Below are positions 7,719 through 15,991 of a DNA stretch of 64,000 bases, in pieces (positions within the stretch are counted from its first letter, which is position 1; each line of letters starts with the position of its first letter). The stretch is from contig JAGIBL010000003.1 of the NCBI GenBank assembly GCA_017744365.1, forward strand, positions 248,001-312,000, in the 5' to 3' direction. The stretch comes from Nocardioidaceae bacterium (GTDB lineage Bacteria > Actinomycetota > Actinomycetes > Propionibacteriales > Nocardioidaceae). The notes under the pieces were generated by a model. It did not search any database. It saw only the letters and a list, made by a program, of their open reading frames with translations, and was not told where the DNA came from. Both the position numbers and the translations under genes were made by a program.

Positions 7719-7930
7719 TAGGAAGGTACGCAACAAGTCCACAGACCAGCATGCGGCGACGGTACCCACGCAGCGATCTACCCTTCCTACAGGGCGTTTG
7801 CAGACCGGGACACTCCCGGGGCAACAGTTAGAACGCGAGCAGCTTGGTAGCCCGACCCGCGTGTCGAGCGGCATCGGAGACCACGCGTCCCGGTGCCGCT
7901 CATCTGTGTGGAGGGCTCGCGTGTGTGACG
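7719..7930 (+). ncRNA. Candidate 6S-like RNA (Ms1 / MTS2823 / scr3559 locus)
   Basis: The 289-bp gap between the convergent HAD (stop 7643) and Fic-like (stop 7933) genes has no convincing ORF. In M. tuberculosis MTS2823 (Ms1) lies between Rv3661 and Rv3662c, and in Streptomyces the abundant 6S-like scr3559 lies at the equivalent place. On the plus strand TTGAAC (7696-7701), a 17-bp spacer and TAGGAA (7719-7724) form a candidate promoter, giving a start near 7731. TCCACAGA (7738-7745) can pair with TCTGTGTGGA (7903-7912, two bulged bases), and ATGCGGC (7751-7757) continues against GCCGCTCAT (7895-7903). Inside are perfect hairpins CCGGGA/TCCCGG (7805-7819) and CGCGTG/CACGCG (7858-7863, 7882-7887). 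The long closing stem with inner hairpins fits a 6S fold of about 190-200 nt, shorter than mycobacterial Ms1. Confidence 0.62.
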
Positions 7931-7932
7931 GC

Positions 7933-8679
7933 TCAGGCCCGCAGTGGTGACGCCTCGGTCCCGGCCGAGTACGCCTGCGCCGCGTAGAGCAGCCAGGCGT
8001 GCATCCCGTTCTGTCCCCCGCCGGCGTACCCGCGCAGGTTCGACTCGTACTGCGCCCGCAGCGCCAGGTGCCCCGCCTCCGGGACCACCACCGAGGCCGG
8101 GTCGACCCCGCGCGCGACCAGCACCAGGCGCTCGGCGGCGCGGGCGACGATTCCGTTGTGCGAGGCGAACGGCGCCACCGTGACGATCTCCGCGTGCACC
8201 ACCGCGCCGACCAGGAGCGCCGGGGCCGTGGTGGCCAGCAGCGACCGGGACAGGGCACCGAGCCGCTCGGAGGCCTCGGCGGAGACGGGCCGGCCGAGCG
8301 AGTCGTCGCCGACCACACCGGCGCCGGCGAGCGCGTGCAGCCGGGCCAGTGCCTGCAGCGGGGTCGAGCCGATCGTCGGCACCAGGCCGAGCACGCCGGT
8401 GCTCACCCGGACCGCGGCCTGCGCGGTCTCGTCGCCCTCACTCGCCTGGACCTCTTCCCAGGAGGACTCCGAGCCCTCGAGGACGGCGGAGGCGTGCGCG
8501 CCGCGCAGCAGCGACTCGGCGGTCTGCTCGGGAGTCGTCCGGCGCAGCCCGCGGTCGCGCAGCAGCGCGTCGATGCCGTCGCGGGCGGCGGCGAAACCGG
8601 AGGGAACCCCCTCCAGGTCGTTCAGCCACGCCAACGGGTCGCCGGGGAGCGAACCCGACACACGCACAGGGTCAGTCAC
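7933..8679 (-). CDS. Fic-fold protein with degenerate active site (Rv3662c-like)
   Basis: The 248-residue protein (GTG start at 8679; VTDPVRVSG) is often annotated as oxidoreductase in Streptomyces. It contains APFASHNGIVARA near residue 190, which aligns with the Fic core HPFxxGNGRxxR, but the catalytic His is Ala and the anion-binding GNGR is altered to HNGI. HASAVLEGSE near residue 70 matches the Fic inhibitory-helix signature [S/T]xxxE[G/N]. So the fold and autoinhibitory element are recognisable while AMP transfer looks lost. It is cytoplasmic and of unknown role; conserved linkage to the 6S-like RNA and Ssd suggests an envelope or growth-phase link (inference). Confidence 0.65.
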   Translation of the reverse strand: MTDPVRVSGSLPGDPLAWLNDLEGVPSGFAAARDGIDALLRDRGLRRTTPEQTAESLLRGAHASAVLEGSESSWEEVQASEGDETAQAAVRVSTGVLGLVPTIGSTPLQALARLHALAGAGVVGDDSLGRPVSAEASERLGALSRSLLATTAPALLVGAVVHAEIVTVAPFASHNGIVARAAERLVLVARGVDPASVVVPEAGHLALRAQYESNLRGYAGGGQNGMHAWLLYAAQAYSAGTEASPLRA

Positions 8680-8713
8680 GCCCAGGAGGCTATCGGGTAC
8701 GTTCGAGGCCACG

Positions 8714-9601
8714 ATGAGCGAGGACGAGCAGGCTGCGGTGCGCGCACGCGCGCGCTCCTTCGGCACGGTCGCCGAGACCTACGACCGCGCCCGTCCCTCC
8801 TACCCCGCCGACGCCGTCACCTGGCTCGTCGGCGCGGCACCGTCCCGGGTGGTCGAGCTCGGCGCCGGCACCGGCAAGCTCACCGAGCTCCTGCTCGCCG
8901 CCGGCCACCAGGTGATCGCCACCGACCCGTCCCCCGAGATGCTCGCACTGCTGCGCCGGCGGGCACCCGGCGCCCAGGCCGCGGTCGGCACCGCCGAGCA
9001 GATCCCGGTGCCGTCCCGCTCGGCCGACGTGGTCGTCTGCGCCGAGTCGTTCCACTGGTTCGAGCACGACGTCGCCCTGCCCGAGATCGCGCGGGTGCTG
9101 CGGCCCGGCGGCGTGCTGGCGCTGGTCTGGAACGCCCGCGACGAGGGCATCCCGTGGGTGCGCAGGCTCGGCACGGTCATCGGCAACCAGGAGAACAACA
9201 CCGGCCTGGAGCAGCCGGCCGCGTCCAGCGAGCACTTCGGCTTCGTGGACTCCCACGACTTCCGGTTCTGGCAGAGCCTGCGGCGCGACGAGCTCGCGGA
9301 CCTGGTGCGGTCCCGGTCCAACGTCGCGGTCATGTCCGAGGACGAGCGGGCCGCGGTGCTCGAGCGCGTCGGTTCCCTGTACGACGACTACGGCCGCGGT
9401 CCCGACGGGATGCAGCTGCCCTACGTGACCAAGTGCTTCCGGACCGTGGTCCAGCACCAGTCGCAGCCGCCCGTCGTGCTGAGCCGGGTCGCCGCGGACC
9501 AGCCGGCGGCGGGCGACCCCGAGGCCACCCAGGCGATCCAGCGGACCGACGTCCCGGCGCCGCCCGAGGACCCGGGCACCCTGCTCATCGACTTCAGGTA
9601 G
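8714..9601 (+). CDS. Class I SAM-dependent methyltransferase
   Basis: The 295-residue protein has the Rossmann methyltransferase motifs in order: VVELGAGTGKLTELLL (SAM-binding loop, near residue 45), VIATDPSPEMLALL (acidic ribose contact), AEQIPVPSRSADVVVCAESFHWFEHDVALPEIARVLRPGGVLALVW. The N-terminal SFGTVAETYDRARPSYP is typical of the UbiE/Methyltransf_11 group. The target cannot be predicted. The C-terminal 60 residues are acidic and Pro-rich. It is divergent from the Fic-like gene, and its last 8 nt overlap the convergent membrane-protein gene. Confidence 0.85.
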   Translation: MSEDEQAAVRARARSFGTVAETYDRARPSYPADAVTWLVGAAPSRVVELGAGTGKLTELLLAAGHQVIATDPSPEMLALLRRRAPGAQAAVGTAEQIPVPSRSADVVVCAESFHWFEHDVALPEIARVLRPGGVLALVWNARDEGIPWVRRLGTVIGNQENNTGLEQPAASSEHFGFVDSHDFRFWQSLRRDELADLVRSRSNVAVMSEDERAAVLERVGSLYDDYGRGPDGMQLPYVTKCFRTVVQHQSQPPVVLSRVAADQPAAGDPEATQAIQRTDVPAPPEDPGTLLIDFR

Positions 9602-10049
9602 CTGCGTCCCCCGGCTCGGCGTCGTCCTCCGCCGCAACGGGAGGCGGGGTCACCTCAGGAGCCGAGGCTCGCGCACGACGACGCAGCGCGTACGACGACA
9701 TCGTGACCAGCAGCAGCGCGAGCGCGGCCACCAGGTAGCCGACCCGGTCGGCGAACCAGCCACCCGGCAGCGCATCGGCCATCACCGGGCCGAGCAGCAG
9801 CGCCGCCACCACGGCCACCGCCACCGCCGCCACGGCCACCATCAGCCGCTGGTCCCCGGGACGGGTGCGCGCGTAGACCTGGGAGAACGCGACCGCTCCG
9901 CCCAGGTAGGCGACCAGTCCGATCCGGAACAGCGAGTCCTCGAGGCCGGACTCGCCCGGCCCGCCGGCCGCCGCGATCGCGAAGTCCTCCAGCAACCAGG
10001 CCACCAGGGCCAGCGCGGCCAGCGCGCGTGCGATCCAGGAGAGCGCCAT
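9594..10049 (-). CDS. Small integral membrane protein of unknown function
   Basis: A 151-residue protein with four predicted hydrophobic segments (WIARALAALALVAWLL; RIGLVAYLGGAVAF; LMVAVAAVAVAVVAALLLGPVM; RVGYLVAALALLLVTMSSYAL) and an acidic, Pro-rich cytoplasmic tail. No family was recognised. It is divergent from the LytS kinase, whose -10 lies 12 nt from its own start, so the two may share a control region. Confidence 0.65.
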   Translation of the reverse strand: MALSWIARALAALALVAWLLEDFAIAAAGGPGESGLEDSLFRIGLVAYLGGAVAFSQVYARTRPGDQRLMVAVAAVAVAVVAALLLGPVMADALPGGWFADRVGYLVAALALLLVTMSSYALRRRARASAPEVTPPPVAAEDDAEPGDAAT

Positions 10050-10060
10050 GCCGGAGACTC

Positions 10061-10066
10061 TAGGCT
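10061..10066 (+). promoter_or_regulatory. -10 element, leaderless kinase transcript
   Basis: TAGGCT ends 6 nt before the ATG at 10073 with no room for a ribosome binding site, so the histidine-kinase mRNA should start at its initiation codon. This -10 form recurs in the window (20953, 16031). Confidence 0.5.
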
Positions 10067-10072
10067 TCCGCC

Positions 10073-11200
10073 ATGGTCGTCTGGCACCGATGGCGCCTGT
10101 CGCGGCGAGGTTTCGCCAGCGACGCCGACCGCGCCACCTTCCAGACCCTGCACACCGCCTCGCTCGCCTCGCCCGCCCTGCGCGCGGGTCTGACCGCCGA
10201 GACCGTGGAGAAGTCGCTGCGGCACCTGCGCGCCCTGCTCGGCACCCCGGCGGTCGCGATCGCGGACACCACCGGACTGCTCGGCTACGACGGCCGGGGC
10301 GAGCACCACCGCGACCAGGCTGCCGCGCTCGCGGCCCGGGCGGTGGCCGAGCAGACCGGTGTCGTGGGCGGTCCGCGCGACCTGGCCTGCGACGAGCCGG
10401 GGTGCCCGGTGCGGCACGCGTTCGCCAGCCCGCTGGTGATCGAGGACCGCGTCGCGGGCGCCCTGGTCGCACTGGCGGAGCAGCCCTCGGCGACGCTGCT
10501 GCGCGCCACCGACGAGGTGGCCAGCTGGGCCTCGGGACAGCTGGAGCTGGCCGAGCTCGACGAGTCCCGGCACCGGCTGGTGCGCGCCGAGGTCCGGGCC
10601 CTGCGCGCGCAGATCAGCCCGCACTTCATCTACAACTCCCTCGGCGCGATCGCCTCCTTCGTGCGCACCGACCCGGACCGTGCCCGGGAGCTGCTGCTGG
10701 AGTTCGCCGACTTCACCCGGTACTCGTTCCGCCAGCACGGCGAGTTCACCACCCTCGCCGAGGAGCTGCGCTCCATCGAGCGGTACCTGCTTCTCGAGCA
10801 GGCCCGGTTCGGCGAGCGGCTGACGGTGACCCTCCAGGTCGCGCCGGAGGTGCTCGGCGTACGGATCCCGTTCCTGTGCCTGCAACCGCTGGTGGAGAAC
10901 GCGGTCCGGCACGGGCTGGAGCGGCGGGCCGGCGGCGGCACCATCACGATCGAGGCGCGCGACGTCGACCGGGAGTGCGAGATCAGTGTCGAGGACGACG
11001 GCGAGGGCGAGGACCCGGAGCGGATCCGGCGGGTGCTGGCCGGCGACCCGGGCACGGACTCGGTCGGCCTGGCCAACGTCGACGAGCGCCTCCGCAACAC
11101 CTTCGGCGACGAGTACGGTCTCGTCGTGGAGACCGCACCCGGGGCCGGCACCAAGGTGATCGTGCGCGTCCCCAAGTACGCCCCCGGGATCGGGCCGTGA
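10073..11200 (+). CDS. LytS/YehU-type sensor histidine kinase
   Basis: The 375-residue kinase lacks membrane segments. A GAF-like domain (about residues 40-160) contains CDEPGCPVRHAF, two cysteines five residues apart that could sense redox or metal. The His_kinase domain has ISPHFIYNSLGAIASF with phospho-acceptor His184, then LQPLVENAVRHGLE (N box) and VEDDGEGEDPERIRRVL...VGLANVDERL (G boxes). This is the LytS/BtsS group that partners LytTR regulators. It overlaps the regulator gene by 4 nt (GTGA) and precedes two symporter genes. BtsS/YpdA systems sense pyruvate-type metabolites, so carboxylate sensing is a reasonable inference. Confidence 0.9.
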   Translation: MVVWHRWRLSRRGFASDADRATFQTLHTASLASPALRAGLTAETVEKSLRHLRALLGTPAVAIADTTGLLGYDGRGEHHRDQAAALAARAVAEQTGVVGGPRDLACDEPGCPVRHAFASPLVIEDRVAGALVALAEQPSATLLRATDEVASWASGQLELAELDESRHRLVRAEVRALRAQISPHFIYNSLGAIASFVRTDPDRARELLLEFADFTRYSFRQHGEFTTLAEELRSIERYLLLEQARFGERLTVTLQVAPEVLGVRIPFLCLQPLVENAVRHGLERRAGGGTITIEARDVDRECEISVEDDGEGEDPERIRRVLAGDPGTDSVGLANVDERLRNTFGDEYGLVVETAPGAGTKVIVRVPKYAPGIGP

Positions 11201-11925
11201 CCGGCTTGCGGGTGCTCGTCCTCGACGACGAGGCGCCGGCCCGCGACGAGGTCGCGTTCTTGCTGCGCCGCGACACCAGGATCGGCGAGGTGCACACCAC
11301 CGGCTCGCCCACCGATGCGCTGCGGCTGCTGCGCGAGCGCGAGATCGACGCGGTCTTCCTCGACATCCAGATGCCCGGCCTGGACGGCATCGAGCTGGCC
11401 TCGGTGCTCGCCCGGTTCAAGACCCCGCCGGCGGTCGTGTTCGTGACCGCGCACGAGCAGCACGCGGTCGAGGCGTTCGAGCTCGACGCCGCCGACTACG
11501 TGCTCAAGCCGGTACGCGAGGAGCGCCTGGCCGAGGCCGTACGACGGGTGCTCGGCGGCCCGCGCACCGAGCAGGCGGTCGACCAGGTCCCGGTCGAGCG
11601 CGGCGGCGTCACCCGCTTCGTGCCGGTCTCCGAGATCCGCTACGTCGAGGCCGAGGGCGACTACGCGCGCCTGCACACGGCCACCGGCTCCCATCTGATC
11701 CGGGTGCCGCTCCACCAGCTCGAGCAGCAGTGGTCGGGATCCGGGTTCGTGCGCATCCACCGGTCGCTGCTCGTCTCCCTGCCGTACGTCGAGGAGCTGC
11801 GCGTCGACGCGGGCCGCTGCACGGTCGTCGTCACGGGAGGAACCGAGCTGGCCGTCAGCCGGCGGCACACCCGGGTACTGCGCGACCTGCTCGTCCGGGC
11901 CGCCCGCAAGGGCGAGGAGCGATGA
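11197..11925 (+). CDS. LytTR family response regulator
   Basis: The 242-residue protein has a receiver domain (LVLDDEAPARDEV; phospho-acceptor Asp56 in VFLDIQMPGLDG; switch Thr in FVTAHEQHAVEAFELDAADYVLKPV with the Lys) followed by a LytTR DNA-binding domain (about 130-235: RYVEAEGDYARLHTATGSHLIRVPLHQLEQQW...FVRIHRSLLVSLPYVEEL). The GTG start overlaps the kinase stop. Co-transcription with the kinase upstream and a symporter module downstream suggests that it controls that module or the adjoining DUF485/ActP genes. Confidence 0.92.
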   Translation: MTGLRVLVLDDEAPARDEVAFLLRRDTRIGEVHTTGSPTDALRLLREREIDAVFLDIQMPGLDGIELASVLARFKTPPAVVFVTAHEQHAVEAFELDAADYVLKPVREERLAEAVRRVLGGPRTEQAVDQVPVERGGVTRFVPVSEIRYVEAEGDYARLHTATGSHLIRVPLHQLEQQWSGSGFVRIHRSLLVSLPYVEELRVDAGRCTVVVTGGTELAVSRRHTRVLRDLLVRAARKGEER

Positions 11926-12311
11926 GCGAGCAGCGCCCCGAACGCGTCCGGGTCACCAGCCCCTGGACCGAGCGCCCGGGCAGCCGCCCCCGTCGTACGG
12001 CGGCCTCGGAGATCGACGCCGGCAGCGAGCTCGGCGAGATCTACCTGGCCGCCCTGCTCCGCTCCCAGCTCCGGCTCGCGGCCGGCGTGCTGGTCACGCT
12101 GACGGTGACGATCGGCGCGCTGCCGCTCGTCTTCCGGCTGGCACCCGGGCTCAGCCGGCACCACGTCCTCGGGATGCCGCTCTCCTGGGTGCTGCTCGCG
12201 TTCGCGTGCTACCCGGTGCTGGCCCTGCTGGCCTGGCGCTACGTGCGCGCGGCCGAGCGCAACGAGCGCGACTTCACCCACGTGGTCGAGCAGCCGCGGG
12301 AGCCGGGGTGA
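11922..12311 (+). CDS. Small membrane partner of a solute:sodium symporter
   Basis: A 129-residue protein with a charged N-terminal 50 residues and two membrane helices (LAAGVLVTLTVTIGALPLVFRLAPGL; GMPLSWVLLAFACYPVLALLAWRYVRAAERNERDF). The layout resembles DUF485/DUF4212-type subunits that precede SSS transporters. It overlaps the regulator (ATGA) and the symporter (GTGA) by 4 nt each, so the four genes form one coupled operon. Confidence 0.7.
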   Translation: MSEQRPERVRVTSPWTERPGSRPRRTAASEIDAGSELGEIYLAALLRSQLRLAAGVLVTLTVTIGALPLVFRLAPGLSRHHVLGMPLSWVLLAFACYPVLALLAWRYVRAAERNERDFTHVVEQPREPG

Positions 12312-13837
12312 ACGCGGCGTACGGGCTGGGCGCGGTGCTGCTGGTCACCGTCGCGACGCTGGCGATCGGCACCTGGGGACTGCGGTTCAGCCGGACCACC
12401 TCGGACTTCTTCGTCGCCTCCCGCTCGGTGCGCCCGGGCCTGAACGCGTGGGCGATCAGCGGCGAGTACCTCTCCGGGGCGTCCTTCCTCGGTGTCGCCG
12501 GACTCGTGCTCGCGTTCGGTGGCGAGATGCTCTGGTACCCGGTCGGCTGGACCGCCGGCTACCTGGTGCTGCTGGTCCTGGTGGCCGCGCCGCTGCGCCG
12601 CAGCGGGGCCTACACGCTGCCCGACTTCGCCGAGGCGCGGCTGGACTCGCGGGTGGTGCGCACCCTCTCCTCGGTGCTGGTCGTCGCGATCGGCTGGCTC
12701 TACCTGATGCCGCAGTTCCGCGGCGCCGGCGCTGCCCTGGAGTCGGCGACCGGCCTGCCGCCCTGGGCCGGCGCGGTGATCGTCGCGGCGGTCGTGCTGG
12801 CCAACGTGCTCGCCGGCGGGATGCGCTCGATCACCTTCGTGCAGGCCTTCCAGTACTGGCTCAAGCTGACCGCGCTGCTGGTCCCGCTGATGTTCCTGCT
12901 GGTGATCTGGCTGCACGACGGCGGCACCTCGCCGGCCTCGGCCTCGGTGGTGGTCGACGGCGTCAGCGGCCTCGACTGGTCCAACCCGATCGACGTCGGC
13001 GGGGACCACCCGCTGTACTCGACGTACTCGCTGATGCTGGCCACGTTCCTCGGCACCATGGGACTGCCGCACGTGGTGGTCCGCTACTACACCAACCCGG
13101 ACGGCCGGGCCGCGCGGCAGACCACGTTCGTGGTGCTGGTGCTGCTCGGGGTCTTCTACGTGATGCCGCCGGTGTACGGCGCCCTGGGCCGCCTGTACGC
13201 GCCGGACCTGGTCGCCTCGGGCGGCACCGACAGCGTCGTCCTCGAGCTGCCGCAACGGATGGTCGGCGGACTCGGCGGCGACCTGCTCACCGCGCTGCTG
13301 ACCGGCGGTGCGTTCGCGGCGTTCCTGGCCACCTCGTCGGGCCTGACCGTCGCGGTCGCCGGGGTCGTCTCCCAGGACGTGTTCTCCCGTCGGCTCGAGG
13401 GCGTGACCGCCTTCCGGGTGGCCGCGACCGTCGGCGTCGCGGTCCCACTGCTGTTCGCGCTGGTGGCCCGCGACGTCTCGGTGGCCACCGTGGTCGGGCT
13501 CGCGTTCGCGATGGCGGCGGCGACCTTCTGCCCGCTGCTGGTGCTGGGCATCTGGTGGCGCGGGCTGACCGCGGCAGGGGCGTTCTGCGGGCTGGTCGTC
13601 GGCGGTTCGCTGACCGGGTTCGCGGTGCTGGACCGGCTCCTGGTCACCCGCGACCACGGCTGGTTCGCGGCCCTGGTCGCGCAGCCCGCCGCCTGGGCGG
13701 TGCCGGCCAGCGTGCTCACCATGGTCGTGGTCTCGCGGCTGACGAAGAGCAGCCGGCCGGCGCACGTGTCTCGGTTCATGGTCCGGCTGCACACGCCGGA
13801 AGCGGTCGCCCTGAACCGGAACCTGGAGAACGGCTGA
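12308..13837 (+). CDS. Solute:sodium symporter (acetate/monocarboxylate permease type)
   Basis: A 509-residue SSS-family protein with about 13 hydrophobic segments. Family marks are TTSDFFVASRSVRPGLNAWAISGEYLSGASFLGVAGLV, ANVLAGGMRSITFVQAFQYWLKL and TFLGTMGLPHVVVRYYTNPDGRAARQT, the latter closely matching cation/acetate symporters. It should couple Na+ to uptake of a short carboxylate. The GTG at 12308 was chosen for its 4-nt overlap with the preceding gene. It parallels the actP gene at 14351, so two paralogous uptake modules lie side by side with different control. Confidence 0.88.
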   Translation: MNAAYGLGAVLLVTVATLAIGTWGLRFSRTTSDFFVASRSVRPGLNAWAISGEYLSGASFLGVAGLVLAFGGEMLWYPVGWTAGYLVLLVLVAAPLRRSGAYTLPDFAEARLDSRVVRTLSSVLVVAIGWLYLMPQFRGAGAALESATGLPPWAGAVIVAAVVLANVLAGGMRSITFVQAFQYWLKLTALLVPLMFLLVIWLHDGGTSPASASVVVDGVSGLDWSNPIDVGGDHPLYSTYSLMLATFLGTMGLPHVVVRYYTNPDGRAARQTTFVVLVLLGVFYVMPPVYGALGRLYAPDLVASGGTDSVVLELPQRMVGGLGGDLLTALLTGGAFAAFLATSSGLTVAVAGVVSQDVFSRRLEGVTAFRVAATVGVAVPLLFALVARDVSVATVVGLAFAMAAATFCPLLVLGIWWRGLTAAGAFCGLVVGGSLTGFAVLDRLLVTRDHGWFAALVAQPAAWAVPASVLTMVVVSRLTKSSRPAHVSRFMVRLHTPEAVALNRNLENG

Positions 13838-13936
13838 CCGCTCGTCGTACGGAACCGACCGCTCACCGACTCGCGCCGACCACCGGCCGCAGCACCTGCG
13901 TCGATGCCTGTCGGCAGGGCACCGGGACTTCCTAGC

Positions 13937-13950
13937 GTGACCGCGATCAC
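13937..13950. promoter_or_regulatory. Crp/GlxR-type operator (GTGA-N6-TCAC)
   Basis: GTGA-CCGCGA-TCAC is a perfect core match to the cAMP-receptor consensus TGTGA-N6-TCACA, 30 bp upstream of the DUF485/actP start. The corynebacterial homologue GlxR controls acetate genes, and a crp gene is present at 25913. It lies in the 142-bp gap 13838-13979, which shows no other feature than a GGAGG Shine-Dalgarno sequence at 13966-13970. Confidence 0.55.
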
Positions 13951-13979
13951 ACGCTGATCCGACCCGGAGGTTGCCGACC

Positions 13980-14354
13980 ATGTCCCACACCCGCACGTCA
14001 CCACCTGAGTCCCCCGCCGAGGCCCATCTCGAGGCCTCACGCCACGACCCGATCTACGACGAGCTCGCGGCCACCGAGGAGTTCCGCGAGGTACGGCGCC
14101 GCTACGGCGCGTTCGTGCTGCCGGCCACGGTGGCCTTCCTGACCTGGTACCTGCTCTACGTCGTGCTGTCGAACTGGGCGCACGACTTCATGAGCACCAA
14201 GGTCGTCGGTCACGTGAACGTCGCCCTGGTCTTCGGGCTGCTGCAGTTCCTCTCCACGTTCCTGATCGCCTGGCGCTACGCCAAGCACATGAACACCCAC
14301 GTCGACGACCTGGCCCACGGCCTCGACGTCCGCTACCAGGAGCGGGTCCGATGA
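13980..14354 (+). CDS. DUF485 domain membrane protein
   Basis: A 124-residue protein with a hydrophilic N-terminus and two helices (YGAFVLPATVAFLTWYLLYVVLSNWA; HVNVALVFGLLQFLSTFLIAWRYAKHM). YDELAATEEFREVRRRYGAFVLPATVAFLTW is characteristic of DUF485 (YjcH), the small partner encoded ahead of ActP in the acs-yjcH-actP operon. The ATG at 13980 follows GGAGG by 9 nt. It overlaps actP by 4 nt. Confidence 0.9.
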   Translation: MSHTRTSPPESPAEAHLEASRHDPIYDELAATEEFREVRRRYGAFVLPATVAFLTWYLLYVVLSNWAHDFMSTKVVGHVNVALVFGLLQFLSTFLIAWRYAKHMNTHVDDLAHGLDVRYQERVR

Positions 14355-15955
14355 GCTCGCACACCTTGACCGCGGTGCTGTTCATCGCGGTGGTCCTGGT
14401 GACCGTCGCGATCACCTTCTGGGCCAGCCGCAGCAACGGCGGCACCACCGACTACTACGCCGGCGGCCGGTCGTTCACCGGCTTCCAGAACGGGATGGCG
14501 GTCTCCGGCGACTACATGTCGGCGGCGTCCTTCCTCGGCATCTCCGGGTTGATCGCCCTCAACGGGTACGACGGCTTCCTGTACTCGATCGGCTTCCTGG
14601 TCGCCTGGCTGGTGGCGCTGCTGCTCGTCGCCGAGCTGCTGCGCAACTCCGGTCGCTACACGATGGCCGACCAGCTGGCGTTCCGGATGAAGCAGCGCCC
14701 GGTGCGCACCGCGGCGGCCACCTCGACCGTGGTCGTCTCGATCTTCTACCTGCTCGCCCAGATGGTCGGCGCGGGCGCCCTGGTGGCGCTGCTGCTCGAC
14801 GTGCAGTCGGAGTCGCTCAAGGCGCTGACCATCGCCGGGGTCGGCGTGCTGATGATCTTCTACGTCACCGTCGGCGGCATGAAGGGCACCACCTGGGTGC
14901 AGATCGTGAAGGCCGTCCTGCTCATGGGCGGCACCGTGCTCATCACCGTGCTAGTGCTCGCCAAGTTCCACTTCAACATCTCCGACATGCTGCACACCGC
15001 GTCCACGCACACCGGCAAGGGCGAGGCGTTCCTGCAGCCGGGGCTGAAGTACGGCGTCAGCACCACGAGCAAGATCGACTTCCTCTCCCTCGGCCTGGCC
15101 CTGGTGCTCGGCACCGCCGGCCTGCCGCACATCCTGATCCGCTTCTACACCGTGCCCTCGGCGAAGGCGGCCCGGAAGTCGGTGCTCTGGGCGATCGGCC
15201 TGATCGGCAGCTTCTACCTGATGACGCTGGTCCTCGGCTTCGGTGCCGCGGCGCTGCTCGACACGGGCGCGGACAGCAAGGTGGCTGCCTCCGGGGGCAA
15301 CCTGGCCTCGCCTCTGCTCGCCGAGGAGGTCGGCGGTGGCGCCGGCACCAACGGCGGCGCGATCCTGCTCGCGCTGATCGCCGCGGTGGCGTTCGCGACG
15401 ATCCTCGCGGTGGTCGCCGGGCTCACGCTGACCTCGGCGTCCTCGGTGGCGCACGACCTGTACGCGACCGTGTTCAAGCGCGGGAAGGCCACCGAGAAGG
15501 ACGAGGTGCGGGTCGCCAAGATCGCGGCGTTCGTGATCGGCGGTGTCGCGATCGCGCTGGCGATCCCGGCACAGAAGCTCAACATCGCCTTCCTGGTGGC
15601 CCTGGCCTTCGCGGTGGCCGCCTCGGCGAATCTGCCCTCGCTGCTCTACAACCTGTTCTGGCGGCGCTTCAACACCCGCGGGGCGACCTGGGCGATCTAC
15701 GGCGGCCTGGTCACCTGCGTGGTGCTGGTCTTCTTCTCGCCGGTGGTCTCCGGCTCGGAGACCGCGCTGGTCACCTCGCACGACTGGCACTGGTTCCCGC
15801 TGAGCAACCCGGGGATCATCTCGATCCCGGCCGGCTTCCTGTTCGGCTGGCTGGGCACGATCACCTCCCGGGAGCCGGAGGCCGAGGACCGGTACACCGA
15901 GCTCGAGGTGCGCGCGTTCACCGGTGCCGGCGCCGAGGGCGCGGTCCTGCACTGA
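14351..15955 (+). CDS. actP: Cation/acetate symporter ActP
   Basis: A 534-residue SSS transporter with about 13 hydrophobic segments. TDYYAGGRSFTGFQNGMAVSGDYMSAASFLGISGLIALNGYDGFLYSIGF is nearly diagnostic of ActP, as are YTMADQLAFRMKQRPVRTAAA and GTAGLPHILIRFYTVPSAKAARKS. It imports acetate (and probably propionate or pyruvate) with Na+. Acetyl-CoA synthetase follows in the same direction after a strong hairpin, giving an uptake-plus-activation unit. An operator of Crp type precedes the operon. Confidence 0.93.
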   Translation: MSSHTLTAVLFIAVVLVTVAITFWASRSNGGTTDYYAGGRSFTGFQNGMAVSGDYMSAASFLGISGLIALNGYDGFLYSIGFLVAWLVALLLVAELLRNSGRYTMADQLAFRMKQRPVRTAAATSTVVVSIFYLLAQMVGAGALVALLLDVQSESLKALTIAGVGVLMIFYVTVGGMKGTTWVQIVKAVLLMGGTVLITVLVLAKFHFNISDMLHTASTHTGKGEAFLQPGLKYGVSTTSKIDFLSLGLALVLGTAGLPHILIRFYTVPSAKAARKSVLWAIGLIGSFYLMTLVLGFGAAALLDTGADSKVAASGGNLASPLLAEEVGGGAGTNGGAILLALIAAVAFATILAVVAGLTLTSASSVAHDLYATVFKRGKATEKDEVRVAKIAAFVIGGVAIALAIPAQKLNIAFLVALAFAVAASANLPSLLYNLFWRRFNTRGATWAIYGGLVTCVVLVFFSPVVSGSETALVTSHDWHWFPLSNPGIISIPAGFLFGWLGTITSREPEAEDRYTELEVRAFTGAGAEGAVLH

Positions 15956-15991
15956 CCCCGCGCAGCCGGGTCGCAACGTCGGCCCGGGCAT

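Noticed and set aside
7696-7950. 84-codon plus-strand frame in the HAD/Fic-like gap as a small protein gene
   Set aside because: No ribosome site, unusual amino-acid mix, and it overlaps the structured RNA and the end of the convergent gene.
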